Of a DNA stretch of 64,000 nucleotides, positions 1-6,823 are shown piece after piece (the stretch's first letter is position 1; every line of letters starts with the position of its first letter). The stretch is from Nitrososphaerota archaeon. Lineage in GTDB: Archaea > Thermoproteota > Nitrososphaeria > Nitrososphaerales > Nitrosopumilaceae. The stretch is taken from NCBI GenBank assembly GCA_016872055.1, contig VHBH01000002.1:124001-188000 (forward strand). The letters are read 5' to 3'. Both the position numbers and the translations under genes were made by a program. The notes beneath the pieces are model-generated. The model searched no databases and was not told the origin of the DNA. It was given only the letters and a program-made list of their open reading frames with translations.

Positions 1-321
1 GTGGGGGCTCCAGGCAAGACAATTCCATCCGATTTGATAACTCCTTCTCTTACATACACAATTCCATCATGGATCAAAACCAACGCTAAGTTCTGGTCTG
101 ATGGAAAAATAACAGACAAGGACTTTGTAAACGGAATTCAATATTTAATAAAACAAAAAATAATCAAGATTCCCTCAACACAAAAAGAAGGGTCTGGTTC
201 ATCCACAATCCCTGTATGGGTCAAAAATTCCGCCAAGTTCTGGGCGGATGGTAAGACGACTGATGATGACTTTGTCAACGGCATACAATTTCTAATCAAA
301 TCTGGAATAATCAAAGTATAA
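1..321 (+). CDS. C-terminal part of a repeat-containing probable surface protein (5' end outside window)
   Basis: The frame is open from the first base, so the true start is probably upstream. Two tandem units of about 36 residues are visible (residues 21-56 and 70-105). Each begins IPxWxKxxAKFW, continues through DFVNGIQ and ends near LIKxxIIK. I recognise this unit from exported proteins of ammonia-oxidizing archaea, where it often follows an extracellular enzyme domain; its molecular role is unknown to me. No other domain can be seen, so no enzymatic function is assigned. The gene ends 48 bp before the rhomboid gene on the same strand. Confidence 0.75.
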   Translation: MGAPGKTIPSDLITPSLTYTIPSWIKTNAKFWSDGKITDKDFVNGIQYLIKQKIIKIPSTQKEGSGSSTIPVWVKNSAKFWADGKTTDDDFVNGIQFLIKSGIIKV

Positions 322-369
322 CCTTAAAACCAGATTTACGTTTTTATCCACTGCATCAGTTGACTAGAT

Positions 370-1146
370 ATGCTTCCAATTAGGGACGAAAATCCAAAAC
401 CAGCTGGCTACAAGCCAATGATGACAATCGCCCTGATTGCGGCAAACGTGATAATTTTCTTCGTGGAAGTTGCAATAACTGGTCAGTTCTTTGAATTCAA
501 CAATAATCGGGCAGCTGCGTTTTTCTTTGATTGGGGGGCAGTTCCTGCCTGTGTCTCTGGCGATCGAATCCTGAATTTTCAGAACGTAGAGATTGAATGT
601 CCTCCAGAACCAATGATTACTCTGCTTACCTCCACATTTCTCCACGGCGGTGCACTACACCTTGGCGGCAACATGCTGTTTTTGTGGATCTTTGGAGATA
701 ACATTGAGCTGAAATTCGGCCGACTAAAATTCCTTGGAATCTATCTGATGTGGGGAATTGTGGCAGGTCTAGTCCATATTGTGGGCGATCTGAACAGTCC
801 GATTCCAGCGGTGGGAGCATCTGGCGCAATCTCTGGTGTTTTGGGAGCATATTTGGTGATGTTTCCGCGAGCAAAAATTACCACGTTTATGATGCTTGGA
901 TTCTTTATGAGAATGACAAATGTTTCTGCCAAATTCTTTTTGCCTTTTTGGCTCATCTTCCAGAACTTACTTCCGTTGTTTGTAGGCGGATTTGGCTTTG
1001 GCTCTGGTGGTGTTGCGTACTTAGCCCACATTGGGGGATTTGTAATTGGTCTTGCTACTGGATATGCATACAAGAAAATGCGCAGCGGTGATTTCACATA
1101 TGGAACTAGTTATGGCACTCGATATGGCTGGAAGGGCGACATCTAG
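370..1146 (+). CDS. Rhomboid-family intramembrane serine protease
   Basis: The 258-residue membrane protein has the rhomboid core: HxxxN in transmembrane helix 2 (H97 and N101, HLGGN context), the nucleophile motif GASGAISG with S151, and the partner histidine H220 in AHIGGF. About six hydrophobic segments are visible, beginning around residue 18. Such proteases cleave transmembrane substrates within the lipid bilayer. The last 30 residues are polar and rich in glycine and tyrosine. The tautomerase gene follows after 30 bp and may be co-transcribed. The substrate is unknown. Confidence 0.92.
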   Translation: MLPIRDENPKPAGYKPMMTIALIAANVIIFFVEVAITGQFFEFNNNRAAAFFFDWGAVPACVSGDRILNFQNVEIECPPEPMITLLTSTFLHGGALHLGGNMLFLWIFGDNIELKFGRLKFLGIYLMWGIVAGLVHIVGDLNSPIPAVGASGAISGVLGAYLVMFPRAKITTFMMLGFFMRMTNVSAKFFLPFWLIFQNLLPLFVGGFGFGSGGVAYLAHIGGFVIGLATGYAYKKMRSGDFTYGTSYGTRYGWKGDI

Positions 1147-1176
1147 TATAAATTCAAGAGAGAAAAAATTTCTTTT

Positions 1177-1353
1177 ATGCCAATAATTACAGTCTCAATG
1201 TATCCTGGCAGAACCACAAAACAAAAAGAAGAATTTGCAAAGGCAATCACAAAGGCTGCAGTTGAAATTCTCAAGACTAAAGAGTCTCATGTAATAGTGG
1301 TCTTTGAGGACAATCCAAAAGAAAATTGGTACCTTGCAGGAAGCCCCCTGTAA
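1177..1353 (+). CDS. 4-oxalocrotonate tautomerase-like small protein
   Basis: A 58-residue protein starting MPIITVSMYPGR. The proline directly after the initiator Met would become the catalytic N-terminal Pro1 of the tautomerase superfamily, and the length matches the single-domain 4-OT subunit. The middle (TTKQKEEFAKAIT) fits the 4-OT helix and the end contains FEDNPKENWYLAG, close to the family pattern for the second beta strand and C-terminal hairpin. It lies 30 bp after the rhomboid gene and 37 bp before the amidase gene. The physiological substrate cannot be read from the sequence. Confidence 0.85.
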   Translation: MPIITVSMYPGRTTKQKEEFAKAITKAAVEILKTKESHVIVVFEDNPKENWYLAGSPL

Positions 1354-1390
1354 GGTTCTACTTTTTATCTAATGGTGTAATACCCAATCC

Positions 1391-2197
1391 ATGAAGATAG
1401 CTATAGTACAGTTCAAGGCGTCAACTGACAAGAAAAAAAATCTTTCAAAAATTCTGGATTATATTTCTACAGCTGCAAAAAAAGGTGCGCGACTCTGCGC
1501 ATTTCCTGAATTCATGATGTTCCACACCACATCAAATCAGTCTGCAATGCAACTAGTGGAGCAAGCAGAGACAATCACTGGAGATTTTATTACACAAATA
1601 GCAAGAGCTGCCAGAAAAAACAAAATAGAAGTTGTTGGGACTATATACGAAAAAAGCAAGAAAAAGGATCGTGTCTACGACACTGCGTTTGTAATTAGCA
1701 AATCAGGCAAAATATTATCGACATACAGAAAAATCCATCTGTATGATGCGCTTGGTTTTAGAGAATCTGATAAACTAGAGCCTGGCAACAAAATTGTACC
1801 TCCAACTAAGACGACGCTTGGCAAAATTGGCATGCTCATATGCTATGATCTGAGGTTTCCTGAAATGTCAAGAATTTTGGCCTCATCCGGCTCTGAAATT
1901 CTGGTTGTACCGTCTGCGTGGGTGCAAGGGCCACACAAGGAAGAGCACTGGCTTGCGCTAAACAAAACCCGCGCAATAGAGAACGGATGCTATGTCATCG
2001 CACCAGGACACCTAGGCAACATTTACTGCGGAAGGAGCCTAGTGGTGAATCCCTATGGAAAAATATTACTGGACATGAAACACAAGTCGGGAATTGGAAT
2101 TGCAGACATATCACTGGAGCTAGTCAAAAAGACAAGGTTGTCGATGCCTCTCCTAAAGAACAGGAGAACCGACATCTATTCTGATCTCAGTCTTTAG
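1391..2197 (+). CDS. Carbon-nitrogen hydrolase (nitrilase/omega-amidase family)
   Basis: 268 residues covering one full nitrilase-superfamily domain. The catalytic triad is visible as E40 (AFPEFMM), K114 (YRKIHLYD) and C151 (MLICYDLRFPE). The RKIHLYD and CYDLRFPE motifs are typical of the Nit1/Nit2/omega-amidase branch, which hydrolyses omega-amides such as alpha-ketoglutaramate or deaminated glutathione; the exact substrate is inferred only at branch level. It is cytoplasmic with no signal peptide. The 3' end overlaps the convergent zinc-finger gene by 11 bp. Confidence 0.9.
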   Translation: MKIAIVQFKASTDKKKNLSKILDYISTAAKKGARLCAFPEFMMFHTTSNQSAMQLVEQAETITGDFITQIARAARKNKIEVVGTIYEKSKKKDRVYDTAFVISKSGKILSTYRKIHLYDALGFRESDKLEPGNKIVPPTKTTLGKIGMLICYDLRFPEMSRILASSGSEILVVPSAWVQGPHKEEHWLALNKTRAIENGCYVIAPGHLGNIYCGRSLVVNPYGKILLDMKHKSGIGIADISLELVKKTRLSMPLLKNRRTDIYSDLSL

Positions 2198-2639
2198 GTT
2201 TTTTTGATGGGCAGTGGTAATTTGCGCATTGCTTTACCCATTTCTGCTTTCTGGAATATCTGTATAATATCATGGGCCACTGACACTCTGGACATGCAGA
2301 TTTTGTAGCATAGATCATCGCCTTTTGGAGCATTGGCGATGACGCCTTGCAACCATTATAGTAATTAGAGCACCCCATGAATCTCTTCTTAGTCTTTCTT
2401 GACCGAATAACCATAAGTTTGCCTATTTTGCAATTGGGACATGGTACCAGTCCGTTCTTTGGCTCGTTTGATCCCAAAATCACGTACTTTTTTTTACTTG
2501 CTGACCATGACAGAAAGGAATTTGTGTCATAGTATTGGCGCATCTCGGTTTGGAGCTTGGTGACCTTGTTTTTTGTAACTCGGATCTTGCCGAGCTTTTT
2601 GGGATTGAGAGCTTGGGCCAACTTTTGTTTTAACAACAC
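2187..2639 (-). CDS. Topoisomerase-type C4 zinc-finger protein
   Basis: 150 residues with two C4 zinc fingers resembling the C-terminal DNA-binding fingers of type IA topoisomerases. The first is CPNCKIGKL followed about 22 residues later by the MGCSNYYNGC pattern. The second is CPECQWPM with QCANYHC. The N-terminal 60 residues are basic and may be a separate nucleic-acid-binding segment. There is no topoisomerase catalytic domain, so this is a stand-alone finger protein, or the detached tail of a topoisomerase. It converges with the amidase gene and is divergent from the thiolase gene. Confidence 0.7.
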   Translation of the reverse strand: MLLKQKLAQALNPKKLGKIRVTKNKVTKLQTEMRQYYDTNSFLSWSASKKKYVILGSNEPKNGLVPCPNCKIGKLMVIRSRKTKKRFMGCSNYYNGCKASSPMLQKAMIYATKSACPECQWPMILYRYSRKQKWVKQCANYHCPSKKPKD

Positions 2640-2659
2640 TATGATATCCCATGAAGAAT

Positions 2660-2670
2660 TTTTATATGGA
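2660..2670 (+). promoter_or_regulatory. TATA-like box of a leaderless thiolase transcript
   Basis: The sequence TTTTTATATGG is centred about 23-26 bases before the GTG start at 2688, the usual distance from box A to the transcription start in archaea. It supports a leaderless mRNA beginning at or near the GTG. No Shine-Dalgarno sequence is present. Confidence 0.6.
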
Positions 2671-2687
2671 CTTGGTCGAAAACTGTC

Positions 2688-3842
2688 GTGGAAAAGGTCT
2701 GCGTTCTTGGCGCTGGTAGCACCAAATATGGAAAATTAGAAGACAGCATTACGGATATCACTATTCAGGCATCAGTTGGCGCAATCGAAAGTGCAGGAAT
2801 CGATCCAAAAGAGATCCAAGCAGGCTACATCTCTAATGTCTTTGGCATTGCAGACAAGCAGGTACACTTAGGCCCAGTAATAATGAGCGACCTTGGAATT
2901 CCAGAAAAACCATCATTATCAATTGAATCTGCGTGCGGTTCCGGCTCGGTATCATTTAGAGAGGCATTTGCTAATGTTGCAGCTGGATTTTACGATGCGG
3001 TTTTGGTTGCGGGAACAGAAAAGGTGACCCATACAGGTACTGAGTGGACTACAACTTACTTTTCATATTGCTCTGATTTCTTTTATGAGGGCGGTGCGGG
3101 TGCATCATTTCCTGGATTGTTTGCGTCAATGGCACGTGCATATTTGACTGAGTTCAAGGCAACAGAAGAAGACCTTGCTCGTGTCGCAGTAAAAAACCAT
3201 GAGAACGGCCTTCTAAACCCAAAAGCACACTTGCGAAAGAAAATTACAATTGATGATGTACTGAATTCAGCAGTGGTGGCAAGCCCACTAAAACTATACG
3301 ACTGCTGTCCGTTCTCTGACGGTGCAAGCGCAGTCATACTTTGTAGCGAAAAATTCGCAAAAGAACACTCTAAGGATTATGTTAATGTAATTGGATCGGG
3401 AAGGGGTGGATCACCTGCAACCCTCCAAGGAAGAGATCACATGACTACCATACCAAGCACAAAACTGGCTGCCCAAGCAGCATACAAGATGGCAGGAATC
3501 ACACCAAGAGACATTGATTTTGCCGAAGTGCATGACTGCTTTACAATTGCAGAAATTGTGGACACTGAGGACTTGGGATTTTTTGAGAAAGGCCATGGCG
3601 TTCAGGCAGTAAGAGAGGGCAGAACCGCCAAGAACGGTGACATTGCTATCAATCCATCAGGTGGACTGAAAGCAAAGGGACATCCAATTGGCGCAACAGG
3701 CGTAGGGCAAGTAGTTGAAGTATTTGAGCAATTAACAGGTAAAGCAGGTGAGCGCACCGTTCAGGACGCAAAAATCGGCTTGACCCACAACTTTGGCGCA
3801 ACTGGAGCCAGCTGCGCAGTTCACATTTTCCAAAGCGTGTAA
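2688..3842 (+). CDS. Thiolase-family acyl-CoA acetyltransferase
   Basis: 384 residues of the archaeal thiolase (SCP2-like) family. The nucleophilic cysteine is C83 in the ESACGSGS context; the family glycine/histidine motif KGHPIGATG lies near residue 330. Thiolases make or cleave acetoacetyl-CoA. In archaea the enzyme feeds mevalonate synthesis with HMG-CoA synthase, and in ammonia-oxidizing archaea a thiolase also splits acetoacetyl-CoA at the end of the 3-hydroxypropionate/4-hydroxybutyrate cycle; sequence alone does not decide. A DUF35 gene follows 12 bp later, as is usual for archaeal thiolases, which use that protein as a channelling subunit. The GTG start is supported by the TATA-like box upstream. 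Confidence 0.9.
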   Translation: MEKVCVLGAGSTKYGKLEDSITDITIQASVGAIESAGIDPKEIQAGYISNVFGIADKQVHLGPVIMSDLGIPEKPSLSIESACGSGSVSFREAFANVAAGFYDAVLVAGTEKVTHTGTEWTTTYFSYCSDFFYEGGAGASFPGLFASMARAYLTEFKATEEDLARVAVKNHENGLLNPKAHLRKKITIDDVLNSAVVASPLKLYDCCPFSDGASAVILCSEKFAKEHSKDYVNVIGSGRGGSPATLQGRDHMTTIPSTKLAAQAAYKMAGITPRDIDFAEVHDCFTIAEIVDTEDLGFFEKGHGVQAVREGRTAKNGDIAINPSGGLKAKGHPIGATGVGQVVEVFEQLTGKAGERTVQDAKIGLTHNFGATGASCAVHIFQSV

Positions 3843-3854
3843 TCCACCTTGACA

Positions 3855-4214
3855 ATGAAGCAAGAATTCATAGATGTTGTCAAGTCAGGTAGGGTTCTAA
3901 CCAAAAAATGCGCAAAATGCAGTCATTTGCACCTAGCAACTGTGTATTTCTGCCAAAACTGCGGCGCAAAGGGCTTTGAGAATAAAATCCTAAATGGCAC
4001 AGGCGTGGTTGCCACGTATACAATAATCACGGTTCCTCCGGCAGGCTTTGAAAAATATACCCCATATGCCTGGGTTGTAATGAAAATAGACGGTTATGAT
4101 ATTCGAATTTCCGGCTTTTTGGGTGGAATTGCTTCCCCTGCACAACTCCCAGTTGGCGCTAAGATCAAAATATCGGGCTATGATGATCGAGGAATTCTTC
4201 TAGAAAAACAGTAA
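3855..4214 (+). CDS. DUF35 OB-fold/zinc-ribbon partner of thiolase
   Basis: About 119 residues. An N-terminal rubredoxin-like zinc ribbon (CAKCSHLHLA then CQNCGAKGF) precedes an OB-fold domain, the standard DUF35 architecture. In archaea this protein bridges thiolase and HMG-CoA synthase and moves the acyl intermediate between them. It lies directly downstream of the thiolase gene. An in-frame TTG at 3849 would add two residues; the ATG at 3855 is preferred. Confidence 0.85.
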   Translation: MKQEFIDVVKSGRVLTKKCAKCSHLHLATVYFCQNCGAKGFENKILNGTGVVATYTIITVPPAGFEKYTPYAWVVMKIDGYDIRISGFLGGIASPAQLPVGAKIKISGYDDRGILLEKQ

Positions 4215-4284
4215 ATCGTTTTTTACCAAATTAATCATAAAAATCAAAAAAGATTCTTAATAGTTTTGCCAAACTTTGATCTCT

Positions 4285-4446
4285 ATGTCAGTTGATGTTA
4301 CCTGCGGCAAGTGCGGATCAAAAATATCAAACATGAAAATGCTCAAGTCCGTCAAGGATGTCATGAAACACTATAATTCCAAGTGCCCGTCCTGCGGCCA
4401 AACTCTGTCCACCTCGGAATTTTCGATCGATGTTTCCAAAAACTGA
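4285..4446 (+). CDS. Small zinc-ribbon protein
   Basis: A 53-residue protein with two CxxC knuckles, CGKCGSK near residue 7 and CPSCGQT near residue 35, which together can bind one zinc ion. Between them lies a basic helix (MKMLKSVKDVMKHY). The reading frame is closed neatly by stop codons, and an AT-rich box (TTCTTAATAG) lies about 27 bases before the ATG. Function unknown; a nucleic-acid-binding or adaptor role is only a guess. Confidence 0.65.
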   Translation: MSVDVTCGKCGSKISNMKMLKSVKDVMKHYNSKCPSCGQTLSTSEFSIDVSKN

Positions 4447-4509
4447 TCCATAAAGTCTTTTTTTAACAACCTCAAAAATCTTATTTACTACCGTTCACGA
4501 ATCAAAATT

Positions 4510-6609
4510 ATGAGTATTGAGGATGCTGGGATGATCGATCCCAAAAAGTCTGGGGGAATTTTACAATCTACATCAAAACGCGTAAGAATGATCTTCTCTG
4601 TCATGGCAAGTCCAAATAGAATTGACATACTGAGAATCCTAAACTCCAAGGGACCACTAACATATTCTGAACTAAAGTCACTTGCTGGATTCAAATCCAA
4701 AAAGGAAAGTGGAAAATTTGCATATCACTTAAGAAAGTTACTGAGGCAGTCGCTTGTTGCGCTAAACAAATCCGAGAGGCGCTACACCATCACAAATCTC
4801 GGCAAGCTAGTACTAAGTCTGGCTCGCCAAATAGAAGAGCGCTCTATAATAGAGTCTGGCAAAATGTATGTGCGAACCTCGCATGAATCAATTGAGGAGT
4901 TCAACTCTCACAAAATCATCCAGTCTCTAGTCCGAGAAGGAAGTCTTCCACTAGAATTAGCGCAAAAAATCACCGAAGAAGTGGAAAATCGCATTTACAA
5001 ATACCAAACAACCTACCTTACAGGTTCACTCATTCGTGAAATGGTAAATTCTGTGCTGCTAGAACACGGACATGAGGAATACCGCAACAAGCTAACACGC
5101 TTGGGCATGCCTGTCTTTGACATTCAAGAAATACTCACAAATGTCGACAATATCGACAATGGTGCACAAGGCCTATTCTTCAAGTCTGGCCAAACAATCT
5201 TTGCAGAAAATCTCCTACTAAACGCATTACCTAAGGATGTGGCAGACTCACATCTCTCAGGCGACATTCACATTTCAAATCCGGGAATCTGGTCGTTGCT
5301 TCCTGATACGATCTTCTTTAATCTTAAAGAACTCATCGAAGATGGAATTGATCTCAAGGGCAAATTCCTAGGAGTCAGCAGAATTGCAACAGTCAAGACA
5401 CTGGACAATCTAATGTCATCTCTGTCAATGATCATATCTTTGGCCTCAAAGGAAGCATCAAAGGAAATAATTCTGGACGGCCTAGTTCAACTTTGCGCAA
5501 AACATGCAAAGAATATGACAGAACTAGAAGAAAAACTGGTCGACTCACTGGTCACCTCCTCTACTGCATCTAAGTATACAAAAGAGCCGACACTGGTATC
5601 GTTTAGAATTCAGTTGGGTGCAGAGCCCAAGGTTGTAGCAGCAATACTAAATGCATACAAGAACTATGTCAAGATGACTCCAGTACCTCAAGTTGGACTA
5701 GTCGTTGATTATTCTGCAGGTAAAGTATCTGATGTTTCGCAAACCGTTTCTGAAATCATATCTATTGGTGGCAAAGTTCTCTTCTCAAAAGACGAGACAT
5801 CATATAGCGGAATTACAAGAATCAAGGCAAAGAACAGTACTTCATCAATAAACCTGCAATCACTGACAATAAACCTACCAAGACTTGCGTTTGAATCAAA
5901 CAAGGATGAGACTTACTTTAGAGCAAGACTTGCATTGTTAATGAAGCCGCCACTTGCTGCAATGTCTTTACGCAAAAAAGACATATCAGATCTTACCAGA
6001 CGTGGACTAAATCCAGTCCTTGCAGCAAACACGCAATACATGCAGAGAAGCTCAGTCGGACTGGTTGTAAATCTGGTAGGCCTAAAGGAGGCAGTCTTTA
6101 ACATATTGGGCTATTCAGACGACAAGGAAGGCCATGAAATACTCTACAAAGTCCTCCAGACGGCAGTCGATGTAGCCGAGAAAAAGGGTAAGGAAATGGG
6201 TGACTCTGTCATAGTCACCATGACAGAATCTGACGGCACGCCTAGATTTAGCTCACTGGACGGAGAAAAATACGGCAAAATGTCAGTTCTCAAATCACTA
6301 GAAAGCGGCGGCTACTCACAAGGAGTCGTCATTTTAGCCTCGGAATTAGACTCACTGAGTGCAAAATCCGAGAAAATCTCAGACGCCAACAAGAAAGCCA
6401 AGATCCTAAACGGAGGCTTGCTGGTACAGTTACGATTTGAGCGTGATTCCAAGGCGGAAGACATCAAAAAAGCAATAGAAAAGACAAGCGATCTAATCGG
6501 CTCCTTTAGACCAAGCAAGGACGTTCCCATATGCGGCAATTGCGGCTTCAAGGACGAAAAGCTCTTTGAGAAATGTCCATCCTGCAAATCCCCGTATATC
6601 ATCAGCTAA
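4510..6609 (+). CDS. Winged-helix / ATP-cone / NrdD-like fusion protein lacking the glycyl-radical site
   Basis: 699 residues in four parts. Residues 25-110 form an ArsR-like winged helix (SPNRIDILRILNSKGPLTYSE). Residues 118-205 resemble an ATP-cone (dATP/ATP-sensing domain of ribonucleotide reductases). Residues 215-640 resemble class III reductase NrdD; GDIHISNPGIW matches the NrdD GDIHIHD region. The end is a zinc knuckle (CGNCGFKDEKLF then CPSCKSP). The chain stops right after the zinc knuckle, so the RVxGY glycyl-radical motif of active NrdD is missing. It lies directly upstream of the class II reductase gene. I infer a nucleotide-sensing transcriptional regulator of dNTP synthesis built from a dead NrdD, not an active reductase. 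Confidence 0.75.
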   Translation: MSIEDAGMIDPKKSGGILQSTSKRVRMIFSVMASPNRIDILRILNSKGPLTYSELKSLAGFKSKKESGKFAYHLRKLLRQSLVALNKSERRYTITNLGKLVLSLARQIEERSIIESGKMYVRTSHESIEEFNSHKIIQSLVREGSLPLELAQKITEEVENRIYKYQTTYLTGSLIREMVNSVLLEHGHEEYRNKLTRLGMPVFDIQEILTNVDNIDNGAQGLFFKSGQTIFAENLLLNALPKDVADSHLSGDIHISNPGIWSLLPDTIFFNLKELIEDGIDLKGKFLGVSRIATVKTLDNLMSSLSMIISLASKEASKEIILDGLVQLCAKHAKNMTELEEKLVDSLVTSSTASKYTKEPTLVSFRIQLGAEPKVVAAILNAYKNYVKMTPVPQVGLVVDYSAGKVSDVSQTVSEIISIGGKVLFSKDETSYSGITRIKAKNSTSSINLQSLTINLPRLAFESNKDETYFRARLALLMKPPLAAMSLRKKDISDLTRRGLNPVLAANTQYMQRSSVGLVVNLVGLKEAVFNILGYSDDKEGHEILYKVLQTAVDVAEKKGKEMGDSVIVTMTESDGTPRFSSLDGEKYGKMSVLKSLESGGYSQGVVILASELDSLSAKSEKISDANKKAKILNGGLLVQLRFERDSKAEDIKKAIEKTSDLIGSFRPSKDVPICGNCGFKDEKLFEKCPSCKSPYIIS

Positions 6610-6659
6610 GAATCCGAAAATCGCAAACTTAATTTCAGTGGAATAAAAATTATTACTCC

Positions 6660-6809
6660 TTGGCGGCTAGATCACTTTCAAAAATAACGCAAATCGTTTT
6701 TGGAACCACGAATGACCAAAACGAAAATTCTTGGAATGGTGTAAAAGTTGTTGAGCTAAAATCTGAAACTTTTCGGCGTCAGGGTTATATCCGAACCGAT
6801 TATACCTAG
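6660..6809 (+). CDS. Possible 49-residue ORF coupled to nrdJ
   Basis: A TTG-initiated frame of 49 residues starting MAARSLSKITQI and ending GYIRTDYT. Its TAG stop shares one base with a GTG at 6809 that is in frame with nrdJ, and it fills most of the space between the NrdD-like gene and nrdJ. The composition looks protein-like, with no runs of low complexity. It could be a small conserved protein, a leader peptide, or chance. There is no recognisable domain. Confidence 0.4.
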   Translation: MAARSLSKITQIVFGTTNDQNENSWNGVKVVELKSETFRRQGYIRTDYT

Positions 6810-6823
6810 TGAGGGGAGACAAT

